DNA of 64,000 nucleotides from Lyophyllum atratum (lineage: Eukaryota > Basidiomycota > Agaricomycetes > Agaricales > Lyophyllaceae). The position numbers and the translations under genes are program-made. Of the stretch, positions 37,752 to 49,501 are shown one piece after another (the first letter of the stretch is position 1; each line of letters starts with the position of its first letter). The stretch covers positions 87,868 through 151,867 of the forward strand of contig JACGCN010000070.1 of assembly GCA_014905825.1 (NCBI GenBank). Reading direction: 5' to 3'. The notes below the pieces were generated by a model that saw only the letters and a program-made list of their open reading frames with translations, was not told the origin of the DNA and did no database searches.

Positions 37752-39648
37752 TCAGTCGCTCTCCATTTCAGCCTCCTCTTCATCCTCAGCCTCCTCTTCA
37801 TCTTCGTCCTCTTCTGGCCACTCATCTTCACCCTCATCCTTGTCTTCACTGTCCTCACCCTCCTCCTGACGTTTCCTCTTGGATCCAACCGGCGCGGTGT
37901 CGAGTTCTCCATCCGCAAGCGTCACACATGTCAGTCGCGTTCCCTTGGAATCATACACAGCAACAGGCAAGATCTCCACCTTCCCACCCGCCTCGGGTAT
38001 CATCGCAACGTCATACACGTGGATCTTCCCGTCGGAGGAGACGGTACACGCGATCGTTGTTGACGTCCGCTTGGAGGATGGAAGGGTGGGAAGTGCGATT
38101 TGGAGTGTCTGTATGGCCTTGACTCTGTGAACATAAAAAAAATGAGAATGCATGAGATATGCAAAGTAGGAGAAATGTGGATAGGACACACCGATTCTCG
38201 TGCCCTGTCATCAGCGCGACGATCGTTGGTATCTTGTCGAGGTCATCGGAGATGTCGTAGACGGAAAGCTGTTTATCCTCTGCTGCTGCGAGAAGGAGCT
38301 CTCCAGAGCCTGTTACGCGTTTACAGAAATGAACGTCGTGCAGCCGCGAGGGGTGTTTTATTGTGTGGATGAGGTCCATGTTCTGTTCACAGAGTTTCCT
38401 TGCATGTCAGGGAAAGCGGGGGAGAGAAAGTGGGGTGGAAGAAACGCACGGTTGTGTAGACGTCTATCGTCGAGCCAGCTTGTACAGCGAATAACGAGCC
38501 ATCCGTCGACCACCGCACGATCTCACCCTCTAACCGCCTCCCCGTCAAAAAACGAAATCACACGGAGGTACACCAACGCACCTTTCCCGAGCTTCGTGCT
38601 CGCACACCCCTTCCCACGCATAAGATCCCACATCCGCAACGTCTTATCACGCCCGACGCTCAGAGCGACCTTACCGGAGGGATGCACAGCGATGGCGTTG
38701 ACGCGGCCCTTGTGTCCCTTGAGCGCGCGCAGAACGCTCCAGTCGCGGGCGCGGAAGAGACAGAGGGTGCCGTCTTCCGATGCGGAGAGGAGGTGCGAGC
38801 GGGAGGGGAAGACGAGGTGCGTTATAGAGCCTGTAGGGGTGGAGGTTTAGCCTTCCCTTCCTCTAGGAGAATGGGGAGATGTAGTAGGGCGTACCCTCAT
38901 GGTGCATGAGCCCTCCGATCTCCTTCCGCCGGCGAAGGTCCCATACTTTTACGATCTCGTCTGCGCTGCCTGTTGCGAGCCACTTGCCGCCCTCGGGGGA
39001 TGCTGCGACTGCCTTGATGCAGGAGACGTGGGCGGGGAAGATGAAGAGAGGTTTGAGGGTGAATGTGTAGGGCGATTTTGCTAGTTCTGTGGATGCGTCC
39101 ACGGGTGAGTCTGAGTCTGAGTCTGGTGTCGGGGTGATGGTGCCCTCGAGCCCGTAGAGCAACTTTTCGTATGAACCTGCGACGATCTTGAAGGATGTGG
39201 GGAGGTGTACTTTTTTCGGTATCGTTTTCGTCAGGGGTTTGGAGCTCGTTTGTGAGCGGAGGGGAGTTTTGGATTTGTACGAGGCGCGTATGGCCTCTTG
39301 TTCCGCGTCGTCGTCTTCATCTTCTCCGTCTTCATCTTCATCTTCCTCCTCCTCCTCTTCATCGTCGTCCTCCTGTTCTTGTTTGCCCTTGCCCTTGATT
39401 TTGCTTTTATCCCGACTTTCCGCCCTCCCTTTCCCCTTCCCTTTCACATCCTCCTCAAGAGGTTTTGATCTGGACGCAGGCCGCGGCGATCCCTTCACCC
39501 GTAGACTGAACTTGGGCTTCGTAGTGTCCCTTTTACGCGCAGAGTCCGCCTTGGGTTTGGGAGCGGCTTTCTCGACCCGAGCCTTCTTGGCCGGTGGTCC
39601 AAGCGGTCGTCCTTGGGTACTCCCAACAGTTTGTTTCACTTTCGCCAT
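37752..39648 (-). CDS. Mak11/PAK1IP1-like WD40 protein (60S ribosome biogenesis)
   Basis: Nucleolar WD40 protein required for large ribosomal subunit maturation in yeast (Mak11); the animal orthologue PAK1IP1 also binds PAK kinases, and fission-yeast Skb15 is related. Start MAKVKQTVGS at 39648; the first ~120 residues are a basic/acidic low-complexity region (KGKGKGRAESRDKSK, then a long Glu/Asp run). The propeller begins at FKIVAGSYEKLLYGLEG, with repeats FPAHVSCIKAVAASPEGG, LATGSADEIVKVWDL, LKGHKGRVNAIAVHPSGK, SVGRDKTLRMWDL and GKIHVYDV. The signature VALSVGRDKTLRMWDLMRGK is well kept. The protein ends in an acidic tail (EEAEDEEEAEMESD). Four introns. Divergent from the GatA gene with only 198 bases between the ATGs, so a shared bidirectional promoter is likely. 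Confidence 0.86.
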
Positions 39649-39846
39649 CGTTGGGATCGGGCAGGCTGAGGGAGGGGGGGTATAGGAATTGGCCTGGTGC
39701 CTTCGGATGGGGCGGTCGCGATCCGGATATCGAAAAATGTGTGATGGTGCTTGTGGGTGTTTATTCGCCTGAGCCATGGTAAACATGTGTCCACTTCCCA
39801 ACTTGGTGGGCAGACTGAAAAGTTGGTGAGGAGAGACTAGGAGGAC

Positions 39847-41879
39847 ATGCGCGGTGTTAGGACATGGGCTAGCATTAAGCGCCAGGTCTCTCGGAATCTA
39901 TCCACGTCTTCTTTGGACCCCGTCTCGTGTCGCGCTCGTATAGCAGAGCATAACCCACACATCAACGCTTTCGTCCGGACCAGCCCTGGCCCGCCTCCAC
40001 ACAGCACTGGCACGACACAACAACCGCTTTCGGGGCGCCCGGTGGCGGTGAAGGACTCGATATGCACGAAGGACATGGGTACGGGGTGTGCATCTGAGAT
40101 GCTTCGTGGTATGTCTGGCTCTCGTATCTGCATGCGTGATGTAGCTTGAGCTGTGTTTGGTTTGTAGACTTCAGACCTCCTTACGACGCGACGGTCGTGC
40201 AGCTCCTGCGCGACGCGGGGGCAGATATAATCGGGAAGACGAATTGCGATGAATTTGGGATGGGGTGCGTATCCTACCTTGGGAGGGAGATGAGAGGCTT
40301 ATGGCGATGATTCCTTAGGTCGATGAATCTGCACTCTATACATGGGCCCGTGATCAACCCCTTTCGCTCGTCAGCCCAATATCCGATAGCATCCTCCTCC
40401 TCCTCGTCTGCCCCCTCGCCAGATAGGGCTGGGTATTGTTCGGCGGGTGGTAGTTCGGGCGGGAGTGCCGCCGCCGTTGCTGCGGGTATGTGCTACGCGT
40501 GAGCCCATGATGTGATCCTTCGTTTCGCGTTGGCATTGATAAGCTGTGATATGTGATATAGCGCGCTTGGTACGGATACGGGCGGCTCGACGCGTCTTCC
40601 GGCAGCATATTGCGGTGTGGTGGGGCTGAAGCCGTCGTATGGGCTTGTGAGCCGGTGAGTGCCCAGGTCCCTTCCTGATTCGGGGTGCAGAGGTTGATGA
40701 AGATATGTGGCAGGTGGGGTGTAGTATCTTTTGCGGATAGTCTTGATTGCGTGGGGATCATGGCGTCTAGTGTAGCGGATACTAAACGGGTTTTTGGTGC
40801 GTTTCGCTACGTACTTGCTTGTTGTTTAAACTCAAATTTCGTTGGTACAGACGTGCTGAATGTATACGACGAGAAGGACCCCACTGCTTCTTCGCCAGAG
40901 TCACGCTCGTTAGCAAGAGCTGCCTGTGAGCACCGTATAGAAGCATTGAAGCTGTCAGAGGGAAGGCTGGATGGGTTGAGGATTGGTATTCCACAGGTGT
41001 GTTGCCTCCATCTCTTCTTTCACAGACCCTCAGTTCGGCCCTGCAGGAATATTTCCCGGCGGAAATGACATCTGCGGTTCTACAGCCCTTACGACGCACC
41101 GTCGCGTGGCTTAGGAAGAAGGGCGCCGTCATTGTCCCAGTCTCGCTGCCTGCGACGAGTTACGCGTTGAGTGCGTACTATGTGTTGGCGAGTGCGGAGG
41201 CGAGCAGCTGCCTGGCGCGATTTGATGGGGTGGAGTATGGTGAATGATACTTTTTTGGGTTAGAGACATGCATCTTGACTAAATTTTGGTGCTTAGGACT
41301 TAGTGTTCCTCCGCCACCAGGTACGGATCTAGCGACAACGAGTTCGGCGCAGTTGTACGCGCATTCGCGGTCGGCTGGGTTTGGGAGGGAGGTGCAGAAG
41401 CGGATATTGCTGGGGACGTATGCGTTGAGTGCCGAGTACGTTGCATGCAGGGTCTCATTGGGATTTCAAACTGACGATCACTATTAAGTGCATTTGACAA
41501 CTACTTTTTGCAGGCCCAGCGTGTGCGCCAGCTGGTGAAGGACGACTTTAACCAAGTATTCAGTATTCCTGACCATCAGCATTTGGTGGAGGCGGACGCA
41601 GAGGCGAAGAAGACCGGGGTCGACGTACTCGTTCATCCGTCAGCGATACAGACTGCGCCGCGGCTTGATGGACAGGGGCTTGGGGGCTTGGAGACATACG
41701 TGCAGGATGTGCTGACGGTGCCTGCGTCGCTAGCGGGGCTTCCTGCGCTCAATGTACCTGTGCCCGGGGGTGAGGAAGGCGATGGGTGGCCAGTTGGAGT
41801 GAGCGTGGTGGGACAGTGGGGCTGCGAGGAGTTGGTGTTTGGGATAGGCAGGGCGGTCGAGGGCGGAATTAAGGGATGA
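39847..41879 (+). CDS. Glutamyl-tRNA(Gln) amidotransferase subunit A, mitochondrial (GatA/Her2)
   Basis: Catalytic amidase subunit of the mitochondrial GatFAB-type transamidase, which converts Glu-tRNA(Gln) to Gln-tRNA(Gln). The amidase-signature triad is visible: Lys in [14 protein letters not shown], cis-Ser in [14 protein letters not shown], nucleophile Ser in [14 protein letters not shown]. Also present are [37 protein letters not shown] and [17 protein letters not shown]. The end [11 protein letters not shown]...[10 protein letters not shown] is typical of GatA. Seven or so short introns join in frame. The first residues ([19 protein letters not shown]) are basic with Ser/Thr and could be a mitochondrial presequence. 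A Ser/Pro insertion ([15 protein letters not shown]) precedes the catalytic loop; its effect is unclear. Start ATG at 39847. Confidence 0.9.
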
Positions 41880-42101
41880 CAGGAATAGGCACGACCCGGG
41901 TTAGCGGACCGCCACGTGTGATTGATGTATGTAACGAGATCAATCTCGATCGTGTGATCGCCAACGGGTTCAGATTCGAATGAATTCTTTTTCCTCCTTG
42001 ACCAGAACCAGCAACAGCCTCGAGGTTCCTCGACGTCGTCCTACTTGTTGACCTCGCCGTCCCACTCGTTGACCTCGCTGTTGCTCGCGTCGACCCCCGT
42101 C

Positions 42102-45100
42102 ATGAACGTCGCTGACCTGCTGCAAGACTCGCCCTCAGACGATCACCGCCGACGTCAGCCTCCAGTGGCAGACACCCAGCTTCCCCCACCGGGACCGCCA
42201 GCACCAGCACCTCCTGGTCCTCCAGCACCGCAGACATCGTCACCGGCCTGGCACCGTCCCGCGTCCTCGTGGACTCAGCCACCCCCAAATCCTTATCCTC
42301 CGTCCTCCGGCCCCGCCCCTTACTCCACCTCAGAACGACCCCCGCCCGCCGGACCACCGTCGTCCACGGGTCCCGCGCGTCCACGTCCTCCGCCTCCATC
42401 CATGCCCTCCTCCGCTGGGTCCACGCCCATCTACCCTACCCCCGGCCCGCTCTTCCACGGCCCTGTCCCCCCGCCCCCACCAGTCAATGCCACCGCCCCC
42501 GCGCCAGCCGCCCCGCCATCGTCTTCCCCGCCGACGGCACCCGCAATGCACCATCGCCTCCCGGCGCCGCCGCCGTCGACACATCCCTCTCCAGCTATGG
42601 CGTCGCTTCGCCCGCTCGATGCCCAGATCGCGGGTGGCGGTGCTGGGGCTGTTGGTGGCTGTGTCTGGGGGCCGCCTCCGGGATCTGCCTTGGACCGTGA
42701 CCGCCACGACCGCATGGACTCATGGCCAGACCGTGAGCGCGAGCGCGACAGAGAACGAGAACGCGACCGCGAAAGGGAGAGGGATCGGAGAAAAGGTCTG
42801 CCCCTTTTTTAACCTTTTTTTAGGTGAGGTGATGCTGACATCTTTTACAGAGGTTGATCAACAAGTGCCACCACATCAGCAGCATAGTCAACAACAACAA
42901 CAACAACTGCACGCCAGACGTGATTCGAGTGGGAGCAGCGCTCAGGCCCTCCGTCGTCCGCGCAGCAACACCGCCAACAGCTCCGCTGCAAACACGGAAG
43001 TGGAGAAGGCAATGGATGATGGGATGAGAGAGCGCGAGCGTGAGAGGGAGAGGGAAGTGTTTGCTCGGGACAGGGAGAGGGAGTACCGCGATCGTGATCG
43101 TGATAGAGAGAGTCAGATGCAGCAGCAGCAGCAGCATGCCCTCATGCATCCCCGCCAACCCCTGCCACCTCACGTTCCCCGCGAACGTGAACGAGAGCGC
43201 GACCGAGAGAGGGACAGGCCACCCCCACCGCCACTTCCGCGTGACCCACGGGATGAGCTGGTGCGCCCGCGGGACAAGGATCGTGAGCGCGAACGAGAGC
43301 GGGAAAGAGAAAGGGAGCAGAGTAGGCAGGACATGGACGCCATCCGCGCCGTTCGTCAAAGCCAAAACCCCAACCCCAACATGGGCGCCACAAACCCAAC
43401 CCCCACCTCTGTTCTCCCAAGCGCAAGCCAGAGCCGCACGCATACACCCACACTCGCATCGACGACTCCGCGTATGCCACCCGTGCCGCCCGTGGGTTCA
43501 AATCTGGCCATGTCGCCGTCTGGCATGATGCCGGGCGCTGGCGCTGATGTGATACCGCCGGGCCCGGGTCCAGCCCCGCCGCCTCCCCAGCAGGAATTCC
43601 GCGGCCCGGGAGGGATAGGAATGGGGGGTGGTGGGTACCCTGTGGGTGGGAGAGGGACGCCTGCTGAGCGGGAGAGAGAAAGAGAAAGTCAAGGGGAGAG
43701 GGAGCGGGAGGCTCTGATAGGTAGGGAGAGGAGTCGAGATCTGGAATGGGAGCGGGAGCGCGAACGCGAGAGGGAGAAAGATAGAGGAAGGGATAGAGAG
43801 AGGATGTACCCTCCCTATGGTGACCGGCCTATAGGTGGACTCGCTCTCGACCGTGAAAGGGAGAGGGAAAAAGAAAGAGAACGCAAAAGGAGCGGGGGAC
43901 TGGGCCGGGAGGGAGATCGCGACAGGGAGAGGGACCGCGAACGCGAAAGGGAAAGGGAAAGGGAACGGGAACGAGACCGAGATCGTGACCTCCGAGGCAC
44001 TCCGATGGCACACACTTCATCCCTAGGCCCGCCCGCCCCGCCTCACCCCTCACAGCTTCATCCTCAGCACCCACACCAACAGCACCAATCCCTGCACGGT
44101 CACCCCCACCAGCACCCTCTCGGACACCCAGGCCCCGGCCCCGGCATGGGTCCAGGACATCCCCACCAACTCCAACAGCAACAGCAACACCTCCACCTCC
44201 ATGGGCCCCCGCCACCCCCACCCACTCAGGGGCCGGGTCTATACCACAAGCCCAGCTCCAGTCTGCACAGTCACCACCCACCGCCGCTCTACGGCTCCCC
44301 GCCATCTGGACCGATGATCCCGCCGTCTCAGGGCGCGGGACAGGCCCCACTTCCGCCGCCCATGGTTGGTCCTGGCTTACCGCCCGTTCCTCCTCCTCCA
44401 CAGCAACAGCAACAGCAACTACAGCAGGAGCACCAGCGGCGGGAACAGTTGCCGATTTTGTCGCTGGCGCCGCCTGCAGCTGTGCAGAGGCAGTATCAGA
44501 ATCAGTTCCATACGCAGTTTGTGCCGGGTTTGAATGCGGGTGGGAGTCGTGTTGGGTCGCCTGTGCCTGTGAAGGAGCGTGAGAGGGAGAGGGAAAGAGA
44601 TCTGGGCAGGGAGCGCGAGAGAGATAGGGAGAGAGAAAGAGAGCGGGAGCGGGATAGAGATCGGGAGAGGGAGCGGGATGGAGGCAGGGATCGCGAGCGC
44701 GAACGGGAGCGGGAGCGAGAAAGGGAGCGCATCGAGCGTGAGCGTGATCGGGAGCTTGCCCTAGGCCCAGGCGCACCCTCCCTACCCGCGAAGCGCACTA
44801 AGAGCGTCGCGGGCGGCAAGCCGAAGGAACAAGACCTCGAGCGCGAACGGGAGCAGCAGCAGCGGGAGAGGGAGCTTGAAGAAATGGGCCTGGGCCTGCA
44901 ACGCCCGGCCCCTGCCCCGAACCCATGGTGGACTGGGCCTGGGGCACCACCGCCCCCGCCTCCGCCTCCCGTGCAGCAGCCACCACACGTGGGACCCGGC
45001 CTGGGTCCTGGTGTAGGCCCTGGCGACTATCCGCCATATCACCCGTACGAACGGGTTGGGTACCCTCCTGCCGGTATGGGTGGGGATGGGTTCTTCGTTG

Positions 45101-47625
45101 GTGGTAGGCCCGAAGGGCCGGGTGTGGCTGTTGGTGAGAGGACATGGGACGGCTGGAGGGAGGAGTGGGAGGAGGAAGGAGAGGAGGAAGTGAAGGCGCG
45201 AGTGAGTGTGAATCTGGGGACGTTTGTGTACCCGAAGGTGCCATTTCCCTACTTCTTTGATGTTGGGCCCCGAGTTGGTGGTGGGGAGGCCAAGGGCATG
45301 GAAGGGGAGGGTGAGAAGAAGAGGGATGGTGGGAGCGTGAAGGATGAGAAGGCGGGGACTCCTGCCGCGAAGGAAGTTCCGTCGGGTGCAGACGCTATGG
45401 AGGTGGATGTTCCTGCGCCTGCGTCAGCCGTGGAGAGCGAAGCCGTTAAATCGGCGGCCCCCACAGCGGAGGGTGTGAAAGCGATGGATGTGGATAAACT
45501 CAATGACGAGGATGACGAGGAGAAGGTCAAGGAGCGCAAGGAGCGGGAAAAGGTTCAAGGCAAAAGCGCAACCCCTCCTCACGAGCAGGACAAGGATCGG
45601 GAGAGCGTCAAGAAGGAGAAATCCAATACTCCGAAGCCTGAGGAAAGGTCGGCTCCCGCCAACGCTACTTCTAGAGTGGAGGCGTTTACCGTCGATATCG
45701 AGACGCTTGCCACCGTCATCATTCCTAATAAGCACATCCCCCTCGAACGGCCCAAGCGTCTGCGCCTCTGGGGCGGCGGCGTCATTCCCCGGCCCAATCC
45801 CAACGCCCCACGCAGACGCCCACTGCCCTCGGGACCCCCATCCTCGGATAAGCCACGCCGGACACCTAGCCGACGTGTGAGGAGAGTGTACACGGACGAC
45901 TCGGATTTGTTCTTGTGTGCCGTGCACTCCGGGTGGGCCACCTGGAGCGGTGCGGCGGCGGCACGGAGTGAGGGTAAAGAGATGCGTGTGGAGATGAGGG
46001 TTTTGCGATGTGTGGGGGCGGAGGGCCCAGGGGCGGGGGCGGGAGTTGAGGTGTATCGCGGGAAGGAGGAAGTTGTGGGACGGTTCCTTGGGGGTCGAGG
46101 GGACAAGTATGTGGGACCTGGTGGAAGTGAGGCCGTCAGGAAGGATGCGGATGTGGTCATGCGGGAACAGGGAGATGGAGAGGAGGACGATGGAAGGGGG
46201 TTGGAGAGTGCAGCCTGGGGCGCTGGGCACGATGGCAGTGCCATCGAGATTGTCAATGTCCAGTTTGTCGAGGTGAGTCCCGTCTTTTTTTCGTGCGTTC
46301 GCGTTTCTAAACTTTTGGATTCTATAGAAGGCCTCTTCCACTGCTCTGCGCGGTTTACGCAATCGCTCACAGCGACTTCTGGAGTATCATGAACGCCGCT
46401 TGCACGTCGTCGGAGCACCACCCACATTCGAGCGACCTCCTACCTCGAGATTGGTGGGTCGCAAACGACGGAGAGGTTGGGACTGGCCAATGTACCAACC
46501 TCGCCGATTGCCGAATGCCACTGTACTGGACCCAATACGCGAGCAACTGGAAGAAGACGAGAACGCGGCGAAATACCACGGCGATCCGGACGAAAATGCT
46601 TCGATGAATGTACAGACTCTGGTATTTGGCGTCAGCCCTGCTGGGGACATCCAAGCTGGGTCAGTACACTGCTTATTGTCTTGGGAATGTGAAGATCCTG
46701 ATATTCCTACAGATTCAAATACGATCCAGAGGTCCTAACGGAGGTCCTGTTCCCGTCTTCTCTCACTGCGTTCGTACATCCACCCCCGAAGAAGCGTCGG
46801 CGCCTTAATCACGATGACGCTGAAATGGCAATGGACGTTGATGGCGACAGTGCACCTCCAATAATCCGGCAACTCATAATGGAAACTGCCAAGGAGAGTT
46901 ATTTATTGTCGCCCAGTGCCGGAAGCAGCATCCGGGAGTATGATATCTCTCTGATCCTGGAGGACGAGATCGACGACGCAGAAGGTCAACCCGTTGTGTT
47001 GGATTCCGTTCCTGATGGAACCCTGCGACCGACTACTGGTACTAATGGTTCTGAAGCCCCGTCGAGAGCCGCAGTCCTTCCGATTGATGTCCAGCGAGAG
47101 TCAATCAAGAATGCCCCACCAACCGTTCCCGAATCTGCTCCTCCAGGTCCTCGACCCTTAGAGTCGGGTCAATCTCCTCGCAATACTGCCGACGCGTCCA
47201 AGGATGTTAATCCCCCTACTCTCCTAGCCACCAATCCGAATCCTTTGAGTCCAGTCGTCGAACCTCCGCAACCACCTTCAGCGACAGGTGATCACGCAGC
47301 CAATGCGCCCCAAGACCCTGAGCGGCCTGAACCTGGTGAAACCGCAGACATTCTGCCAACTACAGATCTGAATCCACATACCGCCAATTCTCCCGTGAAC
47401 AACCCCCTCTCCCCATCCACTGTGCCCATCGAAGTGCTCGAGGACAAAGCAAAACCACTGCCGTTGCAGACGCTACAGCAGAACCTGGGAGCAGATATGT
47501 TCAGGTTCACGAAGGAAGGTGTGTACGTTGCAGATGGGCTGAACGAGGAGATGAATGTGAGGACCGAGTGGGTCGTGCAAGTGAAAAGGTGGAGATGGGG
47601 GCCGGAGGGGCAGGAGCTGAAGTAG
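42102..47625 (+). CDS. Rxt3-type subunit of the Rpd3L histone deacetylase complex, with giant Arg-Glu repeat region
   Basis: Four exons (42102..42795, 42851..46272, 46328..46659, 46713..47625) join perfectly to 1786 aa. Residues ~10-200 are Pro-rich; ~205-880 are dominated by RE/RD dipeptide runs, poly-Gln/His and Pro blocks. The conserved part lies around residues 1000-1450: VSVNLGTFVYPKVPFPYFF, ETLATVIIPNKHIPLERPK, DDSDLFLCAVHSGWATW, then EIVNVQFVE spliced to LLEYHERRLHVVG. This matches the fungal Rxt3 domain (histone-deacetylation protein). The last 300 residues are acidic/Pro-rich and close with a short folded-looking piece, ADMFRFTKEGVYVADGLNEE and EWVVQVKRWRWG. Start is the ATG at 42102 (an upstream in-frame TTG is not used). 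In yeast Rxt3 is a small Rpd3L subunit; this protein is several times longer. Sequence here is GC-rich and strongly repetitive. Confidence 0.82.
42718..44760 (+). repeat. Arg-Glu/Arg-Asp coding repeat tracts
   Basis: Several blocks (about 42728-42795, 43026-43110, 43175-43320, 43664-43990, 44573-44757) are built from CGNGAR/AGRGAR hexamers encoding RERE/RDRE. They are interspersed with CAG/CAA (Gln) and CAC (His) runs at 42885-42910, 43120-43135, 44035-44210 and 44400-44425. Long antisense open frames here are by-products of this composition. Confidence 0.85.
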
Positions 47626-47854
47626 CCTTAGCTTGTTGCCAATACTGGTGTAATATATTTCTTATATCGTGTTATATATATAATTCACGTCGTCTTATTC
47701 CACTTGCTCTCAATCTGACATCTTGGAATAAATGCGGTCATTCACAATGAATATATGGTCATCTATACCTCGAAGTCACAACAAAAGAATGTGCAAGGAC
47801 ATCTATATTAGTTTACGGAGTCCTTGGACAGGAGCCTGAGGTACCTCCTTACAT

Positions 47855-47938
47855 GGGCACATGGTGTAGTTGGTTATCACGCCCGCTTAGCATTCAGTTG
47901 CATGCGGGCGGTCCCCGGTTCAATTCCGGGTGTGTCCA
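47855..47938 (+). tRNA. tRNA-Ala (anticodon AGC) with a 10-nt intron
   Basis: Acceptor stem GGGCACA (47855-47861) pairs with TGTGTCC (47931-47937) and the discriminator is A at 47938. The anticodon stem CCCGC (47882-47886) pairs with GCGGG (47904-47908). The loop TTAGCA-T carries AGC at 47889-47891, interrupted one base 3' of the anticodon by a 10-nt intron (47893-47902), the canonical nuclear position. The T arm is CCCGG-TTCAATT-CCGGG. B-box GGTTCAATTCC is intact. Genomic DNA does not encode the CCA end, as expected. It stands alone between two protein genes. Confidence 0.93.
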
Positions 47939-48108
47939 ATTTTTTGTTTTTGTTTTGGGGACTTCGAATGAAACATGAGCGAAGGGCACCACCTCCGAAC
48001 ACATCGTGCGCAACGTTCACGCCCAGTTATCGATGTGAGGGGCCAGTAGACCGCAACATGATTCCAGGAGATACTTATAGGTACAGCAATACATCACATT
48101 TCTCGACC

Positions 48109-49243
48109 TCAAGCGGCGCCACCCCTGTGCCCGTTCGTGCCTCTGCCTCTTGGCTGCACATGAATGATCCCTGCACGGCCCCTCCCAGCACGTCCCAGAG
48201 GGGGTTGTAACACCGAAGGCACATGGGAATCGACGTCCATACCCAATTGCGGATGGGGCCCGCCTCTCCCTCGCCCCCAGCCTCCCCTTCCCCTCCCACG
48301 CCGGCCACGACCGCCATTGCCTCTGTCTCCATATCCTCCTCCTCGCTCCGCACTATGAAGGAAACCACCTTTCATACCCCCGCGCCCGAATCGAATCGAG
48401 GGTGGCACAAGGGTCAGCGAATCCATGGTATCTGCGAGCCCGTCGAGAGTGTCATCTATGCTTAGATCACGATCCGTTCCTAGTGTATGGTCCCGGTCTC
48501 CGTTTGTCTCTGGGCCGTTTTCGGAATCCACATCAATGGCAGCGTCTTCGGCGTGCTCGTCGTCGTCGTCGTCGTTATCGTCTTTCATCTCCCTGGCCTT
48601 CCACTCTCCTCGAATCAAAGTAGCTCCCTCACCCCATCGCTTCAACAGGCCACCAACGCCTTTATTCGTGACACCAAAGAAATATTCCTTGGGGTAAGCG
48701 TGCGCCTGAATCAAGTGGAGTCGCCGGGTCTTTGGTGTCGAGAAAAGCCGTTCACAAGAAGTGAGATGGCATGCAAACTAACATCGTGACGATAAGAATA
48801 GAATCAGTAAAATGTATGTGGTACAGAACACATACGATCTTATCTCCTCTGTCTTTCCGGACGGCAGCTAAAGGATCGTGACATTCCGTTTGATGCTGAA
48901 GTAGACATTAGAGAGATAAAGTGTCAGATCGACAGTGGATGAGGCATATCTGACTCGCACTTACCAGCTCCAATAGCCGCGCATCAGGGAATACAGCACC
49001 ACATCCACCTTGCTCGCACACATGCGCGTGGTATGTAGCATAGTGAGTCTCCAGATCCCGCGTGCTCGCCAAAGGCGTAGGCCGATGGTTGCATGTCGGA
49101 GGCAGCGTACATAGAAGCGGATGGCCATTGACGCCTGATCCAGTGCGAGACGACTTGCTCGGAGGAGACGCCTCCGCTGTGGACGTCGAAGACGACGAAG
49201 AGGTATGAGATGGTGCTCGATGCCGTTTGAAACTAGACGACAT
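48109..49243 (-). CDS. ZNF511-like C2H2 zinc-finger protein
   Basis: Probable nuclear protein of the conserved ZNF511 family (function poorly known). Start MSSSFKRHRAPSHTSSS at 49243. After a Ser-rich leader come the C2H2-like segments: CTLPPTCNHRP ... LETHYATYHAHVC, then CGAVFPDARLLELHQTECH, and FACHLTSCERLFSTPKTRRL ending HLIQAHAYP. The conserved block continues PKEYFFGVTNKGVGGLLKRW. Three exons join at clean GT-AG sites (introns near 48790-48835 and 48895-48960). The C-terminus is an acidic stretch followed by an RGG-like region (GRGRRGRGRGGWGRGRGG), which may bind RNA; such a tail is usual in fungal members. Stop at 48109. Tail-to-tail with the Rxt3 gene across the tRNA. Confidence 0.85.
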
Positions 49244-49501
49244 CGTGGGGTGTCGAAGAGCACTAGCGCCCTGCGTGGAATCGGATATCCATCACAAGGT
49301 GGCAGTAAAAGCGTGACGTATGTGTACAAACGCTTCTTGTTAACTGGAGTATTATATTTGGCGCTGCCAACAATGGGTCCTACATACACCCGCAAGGGGA
49401 GGGGAATAACATACGTTTTGAATGAAAAGGAAGAAAAGCATGAAGTAGCGAAACAATGACAATGCATCCAGGATAAATATTCTAAAGGTCCATGTTTGTG
49501 G

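Noticed and set aside
43498..44776. Long minus-strand open frames (171 and 315 codons) within the Rxt3-type gene
   Set aside because: They are antisense shadows of the RE-coding repeats: low-complexity Arg/Ser/Pro or Ala/Pro sequence without motif, start context or exon chain.
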